A stretch of 64,000 nucleotides of DNA from Algicola sagamiensis DSM 14643 (GCF_000374485.1 NZ_KB894491.1:682203-746202), one strand, 5' to 3'. Shown: positions 18,401 through 27,107, counted from the first letter of the stretch. A program made the numbers and translations. Notes: a model not told the origin generated them from the letters alone.

Positions 18401-19046
18401 ACCTAGTAATGGTGCCACATTCACTGATCTTGAGATTCAGCAGATCCTGACAGATAGCTCTTTTGAAAACACGCAAGCATTCATCAAACATTATCGAATT
18501 GTCCAGTCATACGACTGGACACTCGCGCATATCTTGGATAACAAAAAGACAAAGATACTGAGCCGTTTAGATGAACGCAGTAAACTGTATGTTCAAGGCC
18601 ATGGTGCCCCTGGCGAAAACCGCGTGTCGACCAAACCTTTTGGTGCAAAAAGCACTGAAGACTTAGTGAGAACATTTGAAAGTGGCGGTCTATCAAAAGA
18701 TTTTCAAGATATTCGGATCACCTCCTGTTGGAGTGCAGATACCTGTCAAATCACAACCTTTAAAGCCAGCACACTTGCACATTCCATGAAAGGCAATACG
18801 AAGTGGAAGCAACGGATCCTCCCAAACCTCATAATCGGATCGAAAAGGAAAACGCATCCGCTCGCACGACAAATGGCAGATGTGTTGAAGAAAAAAGGCT
18901 ATTCACAAATCCAAGTCACTGGCTACCATGGTGCAGGGGTGACGAATAGTTATGAATTTGATACGCATACCTTGCGAGTCGTGTTTGCAAAGCATGGAAA
19001 AACGAAGTTCCGCCGCCAGAGTCAGTTGAAGCAAGTATTCCAATAA
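15411..19046 (+). CDS. Large exported putative toxin/effector with C-terminal CPD-like cysteine protease domain
   Basis: 1211 residues; I do not recognise the full-length family. A basic start plus hydrophobic segment ending Val-Ala-Thr-Ala (about residue 40) indicates Sec export. The N-terminal half is mostly helical and repetitive: YPYGSHAHIQASIAL and FLYGSIYHAQATIAK mark two related units about 150 residues apart. Residues about 650-770 are rich in Gly/Ala/Lys and hydrophobic stretches, as in membrane-active toxin segments. Near the end, VQGHGAPG (His1064) and ITSCWSAD (Cys1106), 42 residues apart, match the His/Cys dyad order and spacing of clan CD proteases such as the MARTX/TcdB autoprocessing domain; a Stv-like adhesin domain is an alternative. 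The gene is alone, with no secretion or immunity gene beside it. Function is inferred. Confidence 0.7.
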   Translation: MLAYTTHIKSTTAKIKRITLWIVIYFILLTICRVATAESTILYQENDPKTGQLLGTLYENGTFIPSETLTDQIVLERLGYRPTVGLLTEQQEKPVIGKTLREIAELYYQEFPIEFAEAMLEAAFLGIGLDTHYPYGSHAHIQASIALQTHIAQLTPNRSAMDGGSLLYDYDKLQPVTIEFDDGSKQLITPLKLAAWLLIEIHFPDALENSVAEALFSDGQSIQRQTAHGFTYLTNASGMSRQEMARQIFGQANDITVYATQLAFNELGLDNNFLYGSIYHAQATIAKRFLLSTDTDLSQYTPEVYLATFHDLQKNHEEKKATSPSPKEQAATLFALMQEKIQSQIEQASYRTTFYTLHRDLADWYTQSEISALYNAEGQLLIPSRKDLAKEILQNLGVLQQLKTEQARKSLLNQFLEAGQATVKGKQLEIEKKPSIFFKILLPITNLFPKPKSIFRILNVSQNQYTNDKGEIKLNDLWSNAYNTLADKITENDLRTIRLNIFETLGESALNDYDQKKYYRWDTVQRFYSLRQIIWDMDKPTYIGFEPGELTNNGVAFKVNVQTKSVSLWDGTALSLNPDNAEYQKYADTLVLGPCKLPHHPEIEGARYDMDELICNASSRDTSATLYRLYLKQQFVKSKSTYQDLTTTQIVESVVLGMIPGYGTVESIINASNDAYADQMAIFTNLVGDAISIVPSAGPAAKGAGAASKIIWGTVSALRKGAVKKGLVGLSKATQAIGKGAAKSIVKLIRDASNIDLAIGSGHLLQKGANKVGVALLKRHGENLSVVLRGIGKQSDEITQAAQKIQSVRIRAQHITQRLIHKYQVHSPSQHVGEAVDGSEKLFQYLDPQGRPVQNQFALQLEDGRYISLIRDGSESLTEATFYPGYAVETMNQNWKYQFTNGDHWRLTNSALETATSAKAGYYFAPFATEDIVNMLVSDNASRILRGKSPYEVIVESSAYRDKMLESFQKWSRLEQNQIHFAATEYLQYTADFKGIQPSNGATFTDLEIQQILTDSSFENTQAFIKHYRIVQSYDWTLAHILDNKKTKILSRLDERSKLYVQGHGAPGENRVSTKPFGAKSTEDLVRTFESGGLSKDFQDIRITSCWSADTCQITTFKASTLAHSMKGNTKWKQRILPNLIIGSKRKTHPLARQMADVLKKKGYSQIQVTGYHGAGVTNSYEFDTHTLRVVFAKHGKTKFRRQSQLKQVFQ

Positions 19047-19270
19047 CCCTTGCAAAAAATTATTCAGGCCATGATTTTCAGCTCATGGTCTGAGTTATTC
19101 TGCTTTCAACGATACAGCAATACGCAATCATTCCCAGCCAAAGCCCGATGGATAAATTTAAAAAATGCAGAAGATAAAAAAGAAATTCACTGACTAGTGT
19201 GAAGGAAATTTTATTGAGAAGAGAATGATATTTTGAATCGCTTGATGACACACAATTCTAGAAAAAGAAA

Positions 19271-19346
19271 TGGCGTCCCCTAGGGGATTCGAACCCCTGT
19301 TGCCGCCGTGAAAGGGCGGAGTCCTAGGCCTCTAGACGAAGGGGAC
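19271..19346 (-). tRNA. tRNA-Glu (TTC), copy 6 of the transcript
   Basis: A 76-nt cloverleaf on the minus strand with CCA encoded; the anticodon loop CTTTCAC gives TTC. It is the promoter-distal member of six identical tandem copies. Confidence 0.97.
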
Positions 19347-19399
19347 GCTGATAAGGCGTCTTTGATATATCTTGATGACACATACTTCTTCAAGAGAAG

Positions 19400-19475
19400 T
19401 GGCGTCCCCTAGGGGATTCGAACCCCTGTTGCCGCCGTGAAAGGGCGGAGTCCTAGGCCTCTAGACGAAGGGGAC
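19400..19475 (-). tRNA. tRNA-Glu (TTC), copy 5
   Basis: Identical 76-nt tRNA-Glu with encoded CCA. The spacer to the neighbouring copies is nearly identical to that of the next, giving a 129-bp period that points to recent tandem duplication. Confidence 0.97.
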
Positions 19476-19528
19476 GCTGATAATGCGTCTCGATATATCT
19501 TGATGATTATGTACTTCTACAAGAGAAG

Positions 19529-19604
19529 TGGCGTCCCCTAGGGGATTCGAACCCCTGTTGCCGCCGTGAAAGGGCGGAGTCCTAGGCCTCTAGACGAAGG
19601 GGAC
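19529..19604 (-). tRNA. tRNA-Glu (TTC), copy 4
   Basis: Identical 76-nt tRNA-Glu with anticodon TTC and encoded CCA, 129 bp from copy 5. Confidence 0.97.
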
Positions 19605-19660
19605 GCTGTATACGTCATCATCATGCAAAACTAAAGTATAACGCGTCTTCGAAGAAGAAG

Positions 19661-19736
19661 TGGCGTCCCCTAGGGGATTCGAACCCCTGTTGCCGCCGTG
19701 AAAGGGCGGAGTCCTAGGCCTCTAGACGAAGGGGAC
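19661..19736 (-). tRNA. tRNA-Glu (TTC), copy 3
   Basis: Identical 76-nt tRNA-Glu with encoded CCA. The flanking spacers here differ in sequence from those of copies 4-6. Confidence 0.97.
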
Positions 19737-19787
19737 GCAGCGCGTTGTTTTGCATTTTAATCATTTGTCGGATACCCACATAAAGTA

Positions 19788-19863
19788 TGGCGTCCCCTAG
19801 GGGATTCGAACCCCTGTTGCCGCCGTGAAAGGGCGGAGTCCTAGGCCTCTAGACGAAGGGGAC
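19788..19863 (-). tRNA. tRNA-Glu (TTC), copy 2
   Basis: Identical 76-nt tRNA-Glu with encoded CCA. Its promoter-proximal flank (AAGGACAAATGA on the plus strand) lacks the GCTGAT tail seen beside most other copies. Confidence 0.97.
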
Positions 19864-19919
19864 AAGGACAAATGATTGTAGGTTGATTTAACTTGCATGG
19901 CCTATGCAATGGTAAGAAG

Positions 19920-19995
19920 TGGCGTCCCCTAGGGGATTCGAACCCCTGTTGCCGCCGTGAAAGGGCGGAGTCCTAGGCCTCTAGACGAAGGGGAC
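19920..19995 (-). tRNA. tRNA-Glu (TTC), copy 1
   Basis: Identical 76-nt tRNA-Glu with encoded CCA; the first Glu tRNA after tRNA-Ala in the transcript. Confidence 0.97.
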
Positions 19996-20025
19996 GCTGA
20001 TATAATTCTTACTACAAAATTAACC

Positions 20026-20101
<76 letters not shown>

Positions 20102-20150
20102 GCAATTTCATCGATTTCTTACATGTAAGCTTCGCTGAATTGCGGAGCGC

Positions 20151-20179
20151 ATTCTATGCAGAGGACCGTTCTATGTCAA
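20151..20179 (-). promoter_or_regulatory. Sigma-70 promoter of the tRNA-Ala-Glu operon
   Basis: On the minus strand: TTGACA at -35, a 17-base spacer, TAGAAT at -10, then a G+C-rich discriminator (GCGCTCCGC) typical of stringently controlled stable-RNA promoters. It lies about 50 bp upstream of tRNA-Ala. Confidence 0.88.
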
Positions 20180-20335
20180 CAGTTTTTTCGAAGGAAATCA
20201 TCGTTCGCTCCTTTTTTGGACGAGTTGGCCCAAAATACATCATTCTCATGTGACTTTTTATCGAAAATTAAAAAATAGGGACTGAAAACCTATCATCTAA
20301 AATCAGTTCAAGGTCATCACAAAACTGATAGCCAG

Positions 20336-20764
20336 ATGAAGATTTTTGAAGTCAAAGATCGCCAGCCTGCACGTTTATGGCTGCTTTTCTTTCTCGTTCC
20401 TTTAACGGTCATAAGTCTAAACGTGGATATTGCTGACTTTATGGCCGGGAAATATACATCCTCTCAGTTTTTCACAGATTTTCTTCAATATATCGGACTT
20501 GTTGGCGTTTACTTTTATACCTTCGGAATTCGATGTTTGCACCAATACTTCTGGCGAATTATCTTTATCTTCGACTTCCTCGACCATGTGCATGATATTT
20601 TTGATACCAGTACAGGCTATTATGTAGAAAACCCGATTGAATATCTTTATCTATTTTGCATATTCTTCATGATTATTTTCTATTACTTCTTACTTTGGCG
20701 CTATGCTTTTTCATCACCACAAATTTGGCAGGTTGAAAACCCGCAAGATATAGTTGATAAATGA
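20336..20764 (+). CDS. Predicted small integral membrane protein
   Basis: 142 residues with four likely membrane helices (about 14-30, 45-65, 72-90 and 103-122), rich in Phe and Tyr. A short loop has DFLDHVHDIFD, an acidic/His motif that could bind metal. I recognise no family. It is followed 50 bp later by the solute-binding-like gene on the same strand, but the ribosome-binding site is weak, so expression is uncertain. Confidence 0.65.
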   Translation: MKIFEVKDRQPARLWLLFFLVPLTVISLNVDIADFMAGKYTSSQFFTDFLQYIGLVGVYFYTFGIRCLHQYFWRIIFIFDFLDHVHDIFDTSTGYYVENPIEYLYLFCIFFMIIFYYFLLWRYAFSSPQIWQVENPQDIVDK

Positions 20765-20814
20765 GTCAACCTCAACCATGCTCTTTCTAATCTGCAAAGC
20801 ATTGTAATAGACTT

Positions 20815-21573
20815 ATGTTGAGAGTCGTCCCCATCTTCCCCCTACTCTATTTTCTCGCTTCCACTGCAACTGTTGTCCATGCAGAACAAACTGTGAGCAT
20901 TGCAACAGGTGAATGGGCAACGTTTTCTGGAGAAGCACTCCCAGAAAAAGGCTTAGCCATGCAAGTCATCAAAGAAGCCTACGCACTCCAGAACATAAAA
21001 GTCGAATTTGAATTTCTTCCCTGGGCCAGAGCATTTCAATCCGCTGTTAGAGGATCAGTCCATGCTTCTGCAACTTGGTCCTACAATAGTGAGCGCGCAG
21101 AAAAAGTGCATTATACGGATGCCGTGATCACCAATACGGATCATTATTTCTATTTAAAGGAAACACCGCTGTATTGGAATACCGTTGAAGACCTCAAAAA
21201 TAAAACGGTTGGGGCGTGTATCGGTTACTTCTACGGAGATGCTTTTCATTTGCTGGAGACTGGCAAATTCTTCCATGTCTCCCGCGTCCCTGATGACCAA
21301 CAGAACTTTCCAAGACTCGTCAATAAACGGGTCGAAATCATTATCGCCAATATCCACGTGGGCCAGTACATCATCAACACATTTCTCCCTAGAGCAGACC
21401 GGGCAAAAGTCACACACCACCCAAAACCTTGGTACTCAACAACTGCTCATATGGTTTTCAGTAAACGAAGAGATGAAAGCCCAATGCTAGTCAAGATTTT
21501 TAACAAGGGCATCAAGCAACTCCAAAAAACGGTCGCTACAAACAGCTCATGGATACTTATATGGATGGGTTGA
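20815..21573 (+). CDS. Solute-binding-protein-like (SBP_bac_3) periplasmic protein with frameshifted C-terminus
   Basis: 252 residues as written. A signal peptide ends at Val-His-Ala. The rest follows the amino-acid-binding SBP_bac_3 fold: IATGEWATFSGEALPEKG, AFEFLPWARA-type segment, DLKNKTVGACIGYFYG hinge, RVEIIIANIHVGQYII. The normal end of this family (G-R-Y-x-x-L-M-D) is present in the next frame: one extra A in the A6 tract at 21524-21529 would restore NGRYKQLMDTYMDGL and a stop at 21606-21608. So the last 18 residues are out of frame, by mutation or sequencing error. No transporter genes lie beside it; many such proteins are orphan receptors. Confidence 0.82.
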   Translation: MLRVVPIFPLLYFLASTATVVHAEQTVSIATGEWATFSGEALPEKGLAMQVIKEAYALQNIKVEFEFLPWARAFQSAVRGSVHASATWSYNSERAEKVHYTDAVITNTDHYFYLKETPLYWNTVEDLKNKTVGACIGYFYGDAFHLLETGKFFHVSRVPDDQQNFPRLVNKRVEIIIANIHVGQYIINTFLPRADRAKVTHHPKPWYSTTAHMVFSKRRDESPMLVKIFNKGIKQLQKTVATNSSWILIWMG

Positions 21574-21663
21574 TCCCGCAAGGAGATTCGGAAGCTCGTG
21601 TAGATTGAGCTACAATAGAAGTAGCGTGTTCATATTATCATTCTCGGATAAAAAGGTTTCTAG

Positions 21664-21774
21664 ATGCCGTATGTTGTCGAAGCAATCCTCATATCCATCA
21701 TTTTTATTCTCGGCCATGTGGGAATTTATTATTTCTTCATCTTCATGGCAAATCGAAATAAAAAGAAGCAATAG
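21664..21774 (+). CDS. Predicted 36-residue single-helix membrane protein
   Basis: Starts MPYVVEAILISIIF, continues as one uninterrupted hydrophobic helix (about residues 5-29) and ends with the basic tail NRNKKKQ, the classic topology of a small inner-membrane protein with its C-terminus in the cytosol. AAAAGG lies about 10 bases ahead of the ATG and a strong terminator begins 22 bp after the stop. A longer overlapping frame (21605-21808) lacks such organisation. Function is unknown. Confidence 0.55.
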   Translation: MPYVVEAILISIIFILGHVGIYYFFIFMANRNKKKQ

Positions 21775-21795
21775 TGAGCTGACTGATGCAAAGAA

Positions 21796-21817
21796 AAACC
21801 CCGGCTAGCCGGGGTTT
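21796..21817. terminator. Strong bidirectional terminator
   Basis: A 9-bp stem AAACCCCGG/CCGGGGTTT with a CTAG loop lies between the small membrane protein gene and the convergent broken gene; A and T tracts flank it on both sides. Confidence 0.85.
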
Positions 21818-21832
21818 GAGTAGATAAAGAGT

Positions 21833-23062
21833 TTATCGTTTTAAAATTGATGTTTTTCCAGAGAACAGATCATACTGAATCTGTCTATCTTTCAAACGAA
21901 TCAGAATTTTCTCTTCCTCATAAGTCACTGACTCTTTTGTAAATGAGTTTGAATCGATTTGTCCAAATGGAACTAAGACCTCATGGTAGTTTCCACTACG
22001 AAGCGACTCCATCGTAAAGCGAACCAACACGCCAGATTTCAATACAGTATATATCGCTTGTTGGCGCTCAGAATAATAAACGGGATAGTCAAAATAGATA
22101 CTCGTTTGCTTATTCGATGTACTATTCCAGAAGTTAATTCCTTCAATACCGTATTGTTCATGATTTCGAAAATACAAAGCATTACCTTGATCATTCTGTA
22201 TTTGAAGAGTCTGCCTTTTGTATTCATCATCCGCAGGGTTTTCTTCCGATTCTCTCACGTAGTAATCTATGGGTTGAGCTACTTCTTTTAATTCAAATTC
22301 AAAAACCTCAACCTGATCCCCATATTGACGAACTTGTACAACTTTTCCATGATCAAATGCAGTGCTAACATCCCTAGCGTCCACCTCAGACATACAATGC
22401 CCATCTGAACTACAAAAGCCACCCTGAACTTGCTCAAAATTAGAGTTGAATAACTGGTAACGAGGAGCACCTTTGAACTGAGCTAAAAAGTAGTCTTTTC
22501 CAAAAATGATATTCTCAATGTCATCTCCCAAAAATGCTCTCGTAGAAAAGTCGTCTGCACGATAGACAATACCAGATTTGGATATGAGGTAATTACGATC
22601 AGGACTAACAAAGAAAGACTCTAAGTCTTCTAAAATCAATCGTGCCGCACGCTGTTGACGAGGATCTGGATATAAAACATAATCACTACTCAATATAGTT
22701 TCTAGCTGATCTTGACCTGAATTCCAATGAAAACGAGGTCGTTGATGATCATGATGGTACCACTCTCTCCCTGAAATACACGTTGTAAAGTTTTCTCGAT
22801 TTTCTTTTACCACTATTTGAAAGTATTGATCATGATAAGAATAATCAGAATATTGTTCTTCTAGAGAAATCTCTTTGGCGTTATTGTCTCGATTGTTGTA
22901 GTCAAAGACAGTACCGTCACAGTTAATTTTTGTTCCTTTAATCGGATACCTATCAAAAAATAACGTTCTCCCAGTTTCCGGTTGATATAAGTGTTTGTCA
23001 GAGACGACTTGAATCGTATGCCAGCTTCCTAAGTTAACTGTATAGCCATCCACAAGCATCAA
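21833..23062 (-). pseudogene. C-terminal fragment of the broken exported protein
   Basis: 409 codons from an internal ATG. It has beta-rich repeats, no signal peptide, and two Cys-containing segments (ISGREWYHHDH region and FCSSDGHCMS). The frame joins the middle piece if the G7 tract changes by one base. Confidence 0.75.
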
Positions 23063-24408
23063 ATTATCAAATATCTCAAAGTACTGAATTGGCTTTGAAT
23101 AATGATGACCATTGGGGGGGCATAAACAAATTCAAAAGACGAATCATCTTTCAACAATGATCGTTTTACAATGCGATCGCCGACGGATACATAAAGTTCG
23201 TCGTCAACTATCTGCAATGAGTATGGGACTGTATCTAGTTCCCAAGATGGTAGCGCTGCTTTTTCTTTTAAATCAAAGCGGTCTATCTTATGACTAAATC
23301 TACCATGATGTTCAGAACCTATCCGATAGAAAACTCCATTATGTATCAATGACTTTTGCTGCCTAGGTGAATATTCTGAGGGAGATGAATGTATCGGCTG
23401 TCTATCTTTGTGCTTTGGATATAGGTCTTCGCTATTGATAATGCCATCATTATCATCATCATTCCCGTAACTAGCAGATACTTGATAAGTGTCATTTCGG
23501 GTACTGCTCATATACCGACTTGGGTCAAAGGGAAAACGATCATACTGATTCCTTACCCCATCTTTATCCCAATCATTCGAGTCTAAATCAAAACCAAAAA
23601 ACTGGTGCTGGCTTACTTGCCAACCCCAAAGTTGATTTCCAAGAACCATTAATTCAGCGGGTAAATCGATATTTTTTCTATTCCACTCAAAATCATTAGT
23701 ATTCGGATCTAATTTAGATAAAGTTTTATTAGAAGGGTCGTATGAGAAAACATTCTTTTTAGTAAAAATAAGGCCATGTAGACTGACCGAGTAATATTCA
23801 GGCACAGCAAGCTTTTGATAGCTTGGTAATTCGCCTTCATTATCATTTTTAATTCTTTTATAAACCCCATTGTCAGTATAAATGTCACCAGTCCAAGGAT
23901 TCATGTTCGCATCTGAGCTTAAAATTTTAGCACGAGCTTCCTGATCAATGTCAGTTCCCTTTCCATCAATACGGGATAAGATCCCTTCAGAGGATAATTG
24001 AAGAATTTCATAGTCAAGCCATAAGGTTTGACTCATAGAGTCAAAATAGATATTTTGCGAACTTTCACTTGTTACAAATCTCGAAACTCTATTACCTTCG
24101 TGATCAAATACAATGATTTCCCCTGCATTCTTTGAAATGAAATATCGCTCATTGAAGGCAATACCTCTGACGGAATGATAACCAGCTGTTGGCTGATGAA
24201 TTGCAAAAGCCTGCTCTTGATATTGCCCTTGAGCATTCGGGGCTATTTTATAAATCGCGCCACACTTCAATTTTATATATAGCGCGGAATCAACCCTTAC
24301 ATAGTGTTGAATATCATGTTCTATATTCCAATCAATCTTATTTACTTCTTTTGAATAAAGAAGCTTACTCGTTTGAATATCAAAAATTTGGATATGATTT
24401 CTATCAAT
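23059..24408 (-). pseudogene. Middle fragment of the broken exported protein
   Basis: The frame is open from the codon after the TAA to 23059. The only early start candidate is a TTG at 24270, with no signal peptide, so independent function is unlikely. It contains the thrombospondin-3-like acidic repeats and propeller-like strands, and ends 14 codons after the G7 tract in the wrong frame. Confidence 0.75.
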
Positions 24409-24672
24409 TTAAAACAAAGTGCTGTTATTAAACAGAGGATTAAATGAAATTTGGCGGTTGAAGTGATGATGATTGCGATCATTAATACGGTTACTCGAAT
24501 TCGATCTATCCACAAATTCAATCTTATCCGACAATTCAATCTTATCCGACAATTCATCAACACTACTCATCACCACAGGTGTTGGTTGTGGTCCATGATC
24601 ATAAGAAAATGCAGAATAGCTGGAGGTTAAAAGAACACTACTAACAAGAAGTGAAAGACGAGATTTAATCAT
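24409..24672 (-). pseudogene. N-terminal fragment of the broken exported protein
   Basis: 87 codons: signal peptide, low-complexity Asn/His-rich region, then a TAA. The downstream codons continue in the same frame without a start, so this is the 5' part of the same gene rather than a separate small protein. Confidence 0.75.
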
Positions 24673-25099
24673 TTTTTACCTTTTTATTTTTCCGTAAACA
24701 GGTTGAATATTTTACATTAAAACTCAGTTTAAATCTATAAAAACAAATATTCACAAAAATAATAATTCATTTAAAAACAATTGGTTATTAATAGATTTAT
24801 TCATTGGAATTAGAGTTTTATAAATCATGTAACAACATTTCACCAAGACGATTGTTTATTGAACTTTTCACATATAAAAAACATCTAATTTTAATCAGAA
24901 ACCTCTCCTTTATCCCAAAGATGAAAGACGTCTGTTCAACTCAAAATCACCCTCATTCTATCCAGTTATCTACGAATCGTTTATTCAGTCATTTTTTCAA
25001 AGAGAAGGTTCTGAAATATTCAAGGTCTGGATCGACACAATAGGCAAATTAAGTCTACACTTATCACTAAGTTAACTTTTGTCACTACATCTTTTGATC
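24673..25099. other. AT-rich intergenic region upstream of the pse operon
   Basis: About 430 bases between the divergent broken gene and pseC. It must hold promoters for both, but no confident -35/-10 pair stands out. A 79-codon frame in it is not gene-like. There is no trace of pseB, which usually precedes pseC. Confidence 0.5.
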
Positions 25100-26245
25100 A
25101 TGATCCCATATGGAAGGCAGAGTATTGACCAGCAGGATATTGATGCGGTTGTTTCTGTATTGAAATCAGACTGGCTTACTCAGGGACCTTTAGTTCCCAA
25201 GTTTGAATCCGCCATTGCCGATACATGCCAGGCCAATTATGCAGTTGCTACTAATAGTGCAACGTCAGCATTACATCTCGCTTATCTTGCACTTGGATTA
25301 TCGCAAGGTGACTTGTTATGGACCACACCAATCACCTATGTTGCAACGTCAAACGCTGCCTTGTATTGTCACGCACATGTTGAATTTGTCGATATAGAGC
25401 CCGAAACCGGACTGATGTGCCCTAACACATTGGAAAAGAAACTTGCTGTTGCTAATCAACAAGGACGACTACCAAAGATCATCACCGTTGTTCATCTTGC
25501 TGGCCAATCCTGTGATATGGAAAGGATCCATAAAATCTGCCAACCCTATCAAATTGCTATTGTTGAAGATGCCAGCCATGCCATTGGGGCAAGCTATCAA
25601 GATAAACCTGTGGGTGCGTGTACTTATTCGGATATCTGCGTTTTTAGCTTTCATCCAGTCAAGATTATGACAACAGCCGAAGGCGGTATGGCACTGACCA
25701 ATCAAAAAGAGCTGGCTGATTTCATGTCATATTTACGTAGTCATGGTGTGACTCGAGACCCTGAGCTGTTCACCGAAGAAAGCCATGGAGATTGGTACTA
25801 TCAACAATTAGCATTGGGCTATAACTACCGAATGACAGATATTCAAGCTGCGCTCGGTATCTCTCAAAGCCAAAAGCTCAGAGAATTCATCGCTCGTCGA
25901 AATGTTTTGGCTGAGCGGTACCAGAGTGCATTTGAGAATACCCCCGTGATCCCGTTAGCCCAACAGCAAGGGACGAACGCCTATCACTTATATATTGTTC
26001 GCTTACCAAATCATGCAAAACAGAGAAAAGTGATCTTTTCCGTCTTAAGAGAGGCTGGTATTGGCGTCAATATCCACTATATTCCAGTGCATTTACAGCC
26101 CTATTATCAGCATCTAGGATTTAGAAAGGGCACATTACCTAATGCCGAAAGGTTTTATCAGGAAATCATGAGTCTTCCCCTATTTCCAGCACTTGATGAA
26201 GCTGATCAAGATTACATCATTGAACAACTGGTGCGCTTATTATGA
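25100..26245 (+). CDS. pseC: UDP-4-amino-4,6-dideoxy-N-acetyl-beta-L-altrosamine transaminase PseC
   Basis: 381 residues from the ATG at 25100 (MIPYGRQSI, the family's normal start; an in-frame TTG lies 21 bp earlier). DegT/DnrJ/EryC1-type PLP aminotransferase with TNSATSALHLAYLALG (phosphate-binding), VEDASHAIGA (Asp that holds the PLP ring N), and the Lys in FSFHPVKIMTTAEGG. The wording is that of PseC, which transaminates the 4-keto sugar made by PseB in pseudaminic acid synthesis. First gene of a six-gene operon; the next start overlaps its stop by 4 bp. Confidence 0.93.
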   Translation: MIPYGRQSIDQQDIDAVVSVLKSDWLTQGPLVPKFESAIADTCQANYAVATNSATSALHLAYLALGLSQGDLLWTTPITYVATSNAALYCHAHVEFVDIEPETGLMCPNTLEKKLAVANQQGRLPKIITVVHLAGQSCDMERIHKICQPYQIAIVEDASHAIGASYQDKPVGACTYSDICVFSFHPVKIMTTAEGGMALTNQKELADFMSYLRSHGVTRDPELFTEESHGDWYYQQLALGYNYRMTDIQAALGISQSQKLREFIARRNVLAERYQSAFENTPVIPLAQQQGTNAYHLYIVRLPNHAKQRKVIFSVLREAGIGVNIHYIPVHLQPYYQHLGFRKGTLPNAERFYQEIMSLPLFPALDEADQDYIIEQLVRLL

Positions 26246-27099
26246 AACTAGCTCTGGGCACAGCACAACTTGGTATGGACTATGGGATCTCAAATACGCA
26301 AGGTCAACCAGACTTTGATGTCGCAAAACGGATCTTGCAAGCCGCATCTACATCAGGAATTGATTTAATTGATACCGCTGCTGCGTATGGCAATAGTGAG
26401 TCGGTCATCGGGCAATGTCATGATAGCGAGATCCCCGCACTCGTTATGACAAAGCTCTACCCTGGAAGCGATACCGAAGACAAAGTGCTGACTTCTTGTA
26501 CACAAAGTCTCATGGCACTGAATGAAGCAGCCTACTGCTACTCTGTCTTGTTTCATAATTCGCATGATATGAATGAGCAGACCTACAAAACGATGAAAGG
26601 ACTTCAGGAAGATGGCAAGTTCAAGAAGCTCGGCGTATCCGTTTACGCCCCAGAAGAGCTAGACCATGTACTTGCCCATTTTGATGTCGACTTGATCCAG
26701 CTGCCTCTCAACCTGTTTGATCAACGCTTTTTACATACAAACCAAATTCAACGAATGAAAGAAAAAGGCATCGAAGTCCACGCAAGGAGTCTTTTTTTAC
26801 AAGGATTGCTCTTGATGCCACCTGAACAGAGACCCCAATTTACCCATGAGTTTAGCGAGTACTTTTCTGTCTTGGATGCAGTGCATGAGCAAACACACCT
26901 TCACCATTTAACACTATGTTTGACATTACTCCATCAGGTCAACGAAATTGACCGCTTTATCGTTGGTATCAACTCTGTTTCCGAGTTGGAACAAATCCTG
27001 ACCCATTACAAGCTTGCAAAAGAAATTAAAGTCAACCTCGGCTTGTTCCGTTGTGATGAGCTACACCTGATCACGCCGAGCCTTTGGCCTGAAGAGTAA
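26242..27099 (+). CDS. Aldo/keto reductase in the nonulosonate cluster
   Basis: 285 residues, a complete AKR TIM barrel. The catalytic tetrad is visible: Asp44 and Tyr49 in LIDTAAAYGNSE, Lys71 in MTKLYPG, His105 in VLFHNSHD. The late VGINSVSELEQIL segment corresponds to the NADPH-binding region. Its stop/start overlap with pseC (ATGA) shows it belongs to the operon. AKRs are not part of the canonical six-enzyme Pse route, so it may reduce a sugar intermediate to make a modified nonulosonate; that role is inference. Confidence 0.88.
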   Translation: MKLALGTAQLGMDYGISNTQGQPDFDVAKRILQAASTSGIDLIDTAAAYGNSESVIGQCHDSEIPALVMTKLYPGSDTEDKVLTSCTQSLMALNEAAYCYSVLFHNSHDMNEQTYKTMKGLQEDGKFKKLGVSVYAPEELDHVLAHFDVDLIQLPLNLFDQRFLHTNQIQRMKEKGIEVHARSLFLQGLLLMPPEQRPQFTHEFSEYFSVLDAVHEQTHLHHLTLCLTLLHQVNEIDRFIVGINSVSELEQILTHYKLAKEIKVNLGLFRCDELHLITPSLWPEE

Positions 27100-27107
27100 C
27101 GACCACC

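Larger units (their letters stand above)
21833..24672 (-). pseudogene. Large exported propeller-like protein gene broken by a nonsense codon and a frameshift
   Basis: Three pieces on the minus strand join into one protein of about 945 residues. The first (from 24672) has a signal peptide ending Ala-Phe-Ser and a duplicated ELSDKI hexapeptide. It stops at an in-frame TAA (24409-24411), after which the same frame continues IDRNHIQIFDIQTS. That frame runs to the C7 run (G7 at 23114-23120 on the plus strand). One added base there joins FVYAPP to NGHHYSKPIQYF and the third piece. The middle has calcium-binding thrombospondin-3-like units (DWDKDGVRNQYD and DDDNDGIINSED), and the repeated strand pattern suggests a beta-propeller. 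It may be a decaying surface gene, a phase-variable gene or sequencing error. Confidence 0.82.

Noticed and set aside
15411..19046. Type VI or contact-dependent effector interpretation
   Set aside because: No secretion-system, VgrG/PAAR, hemagglutinin repeat or immunity gene is adjacent; a Sec signal is present instead.
21605..21808. 67-codon frame overlapping the small membrane protein
   Set aside because: Composition is not protein-like and it runs into the terminator; the 36-codon frame has coherent topology.
24804..25043. 79-codon frame upstream of pseC
   Set aside because: Weak start, no ribosome-binding site and no recognisable protein character in an AT-rich gap.
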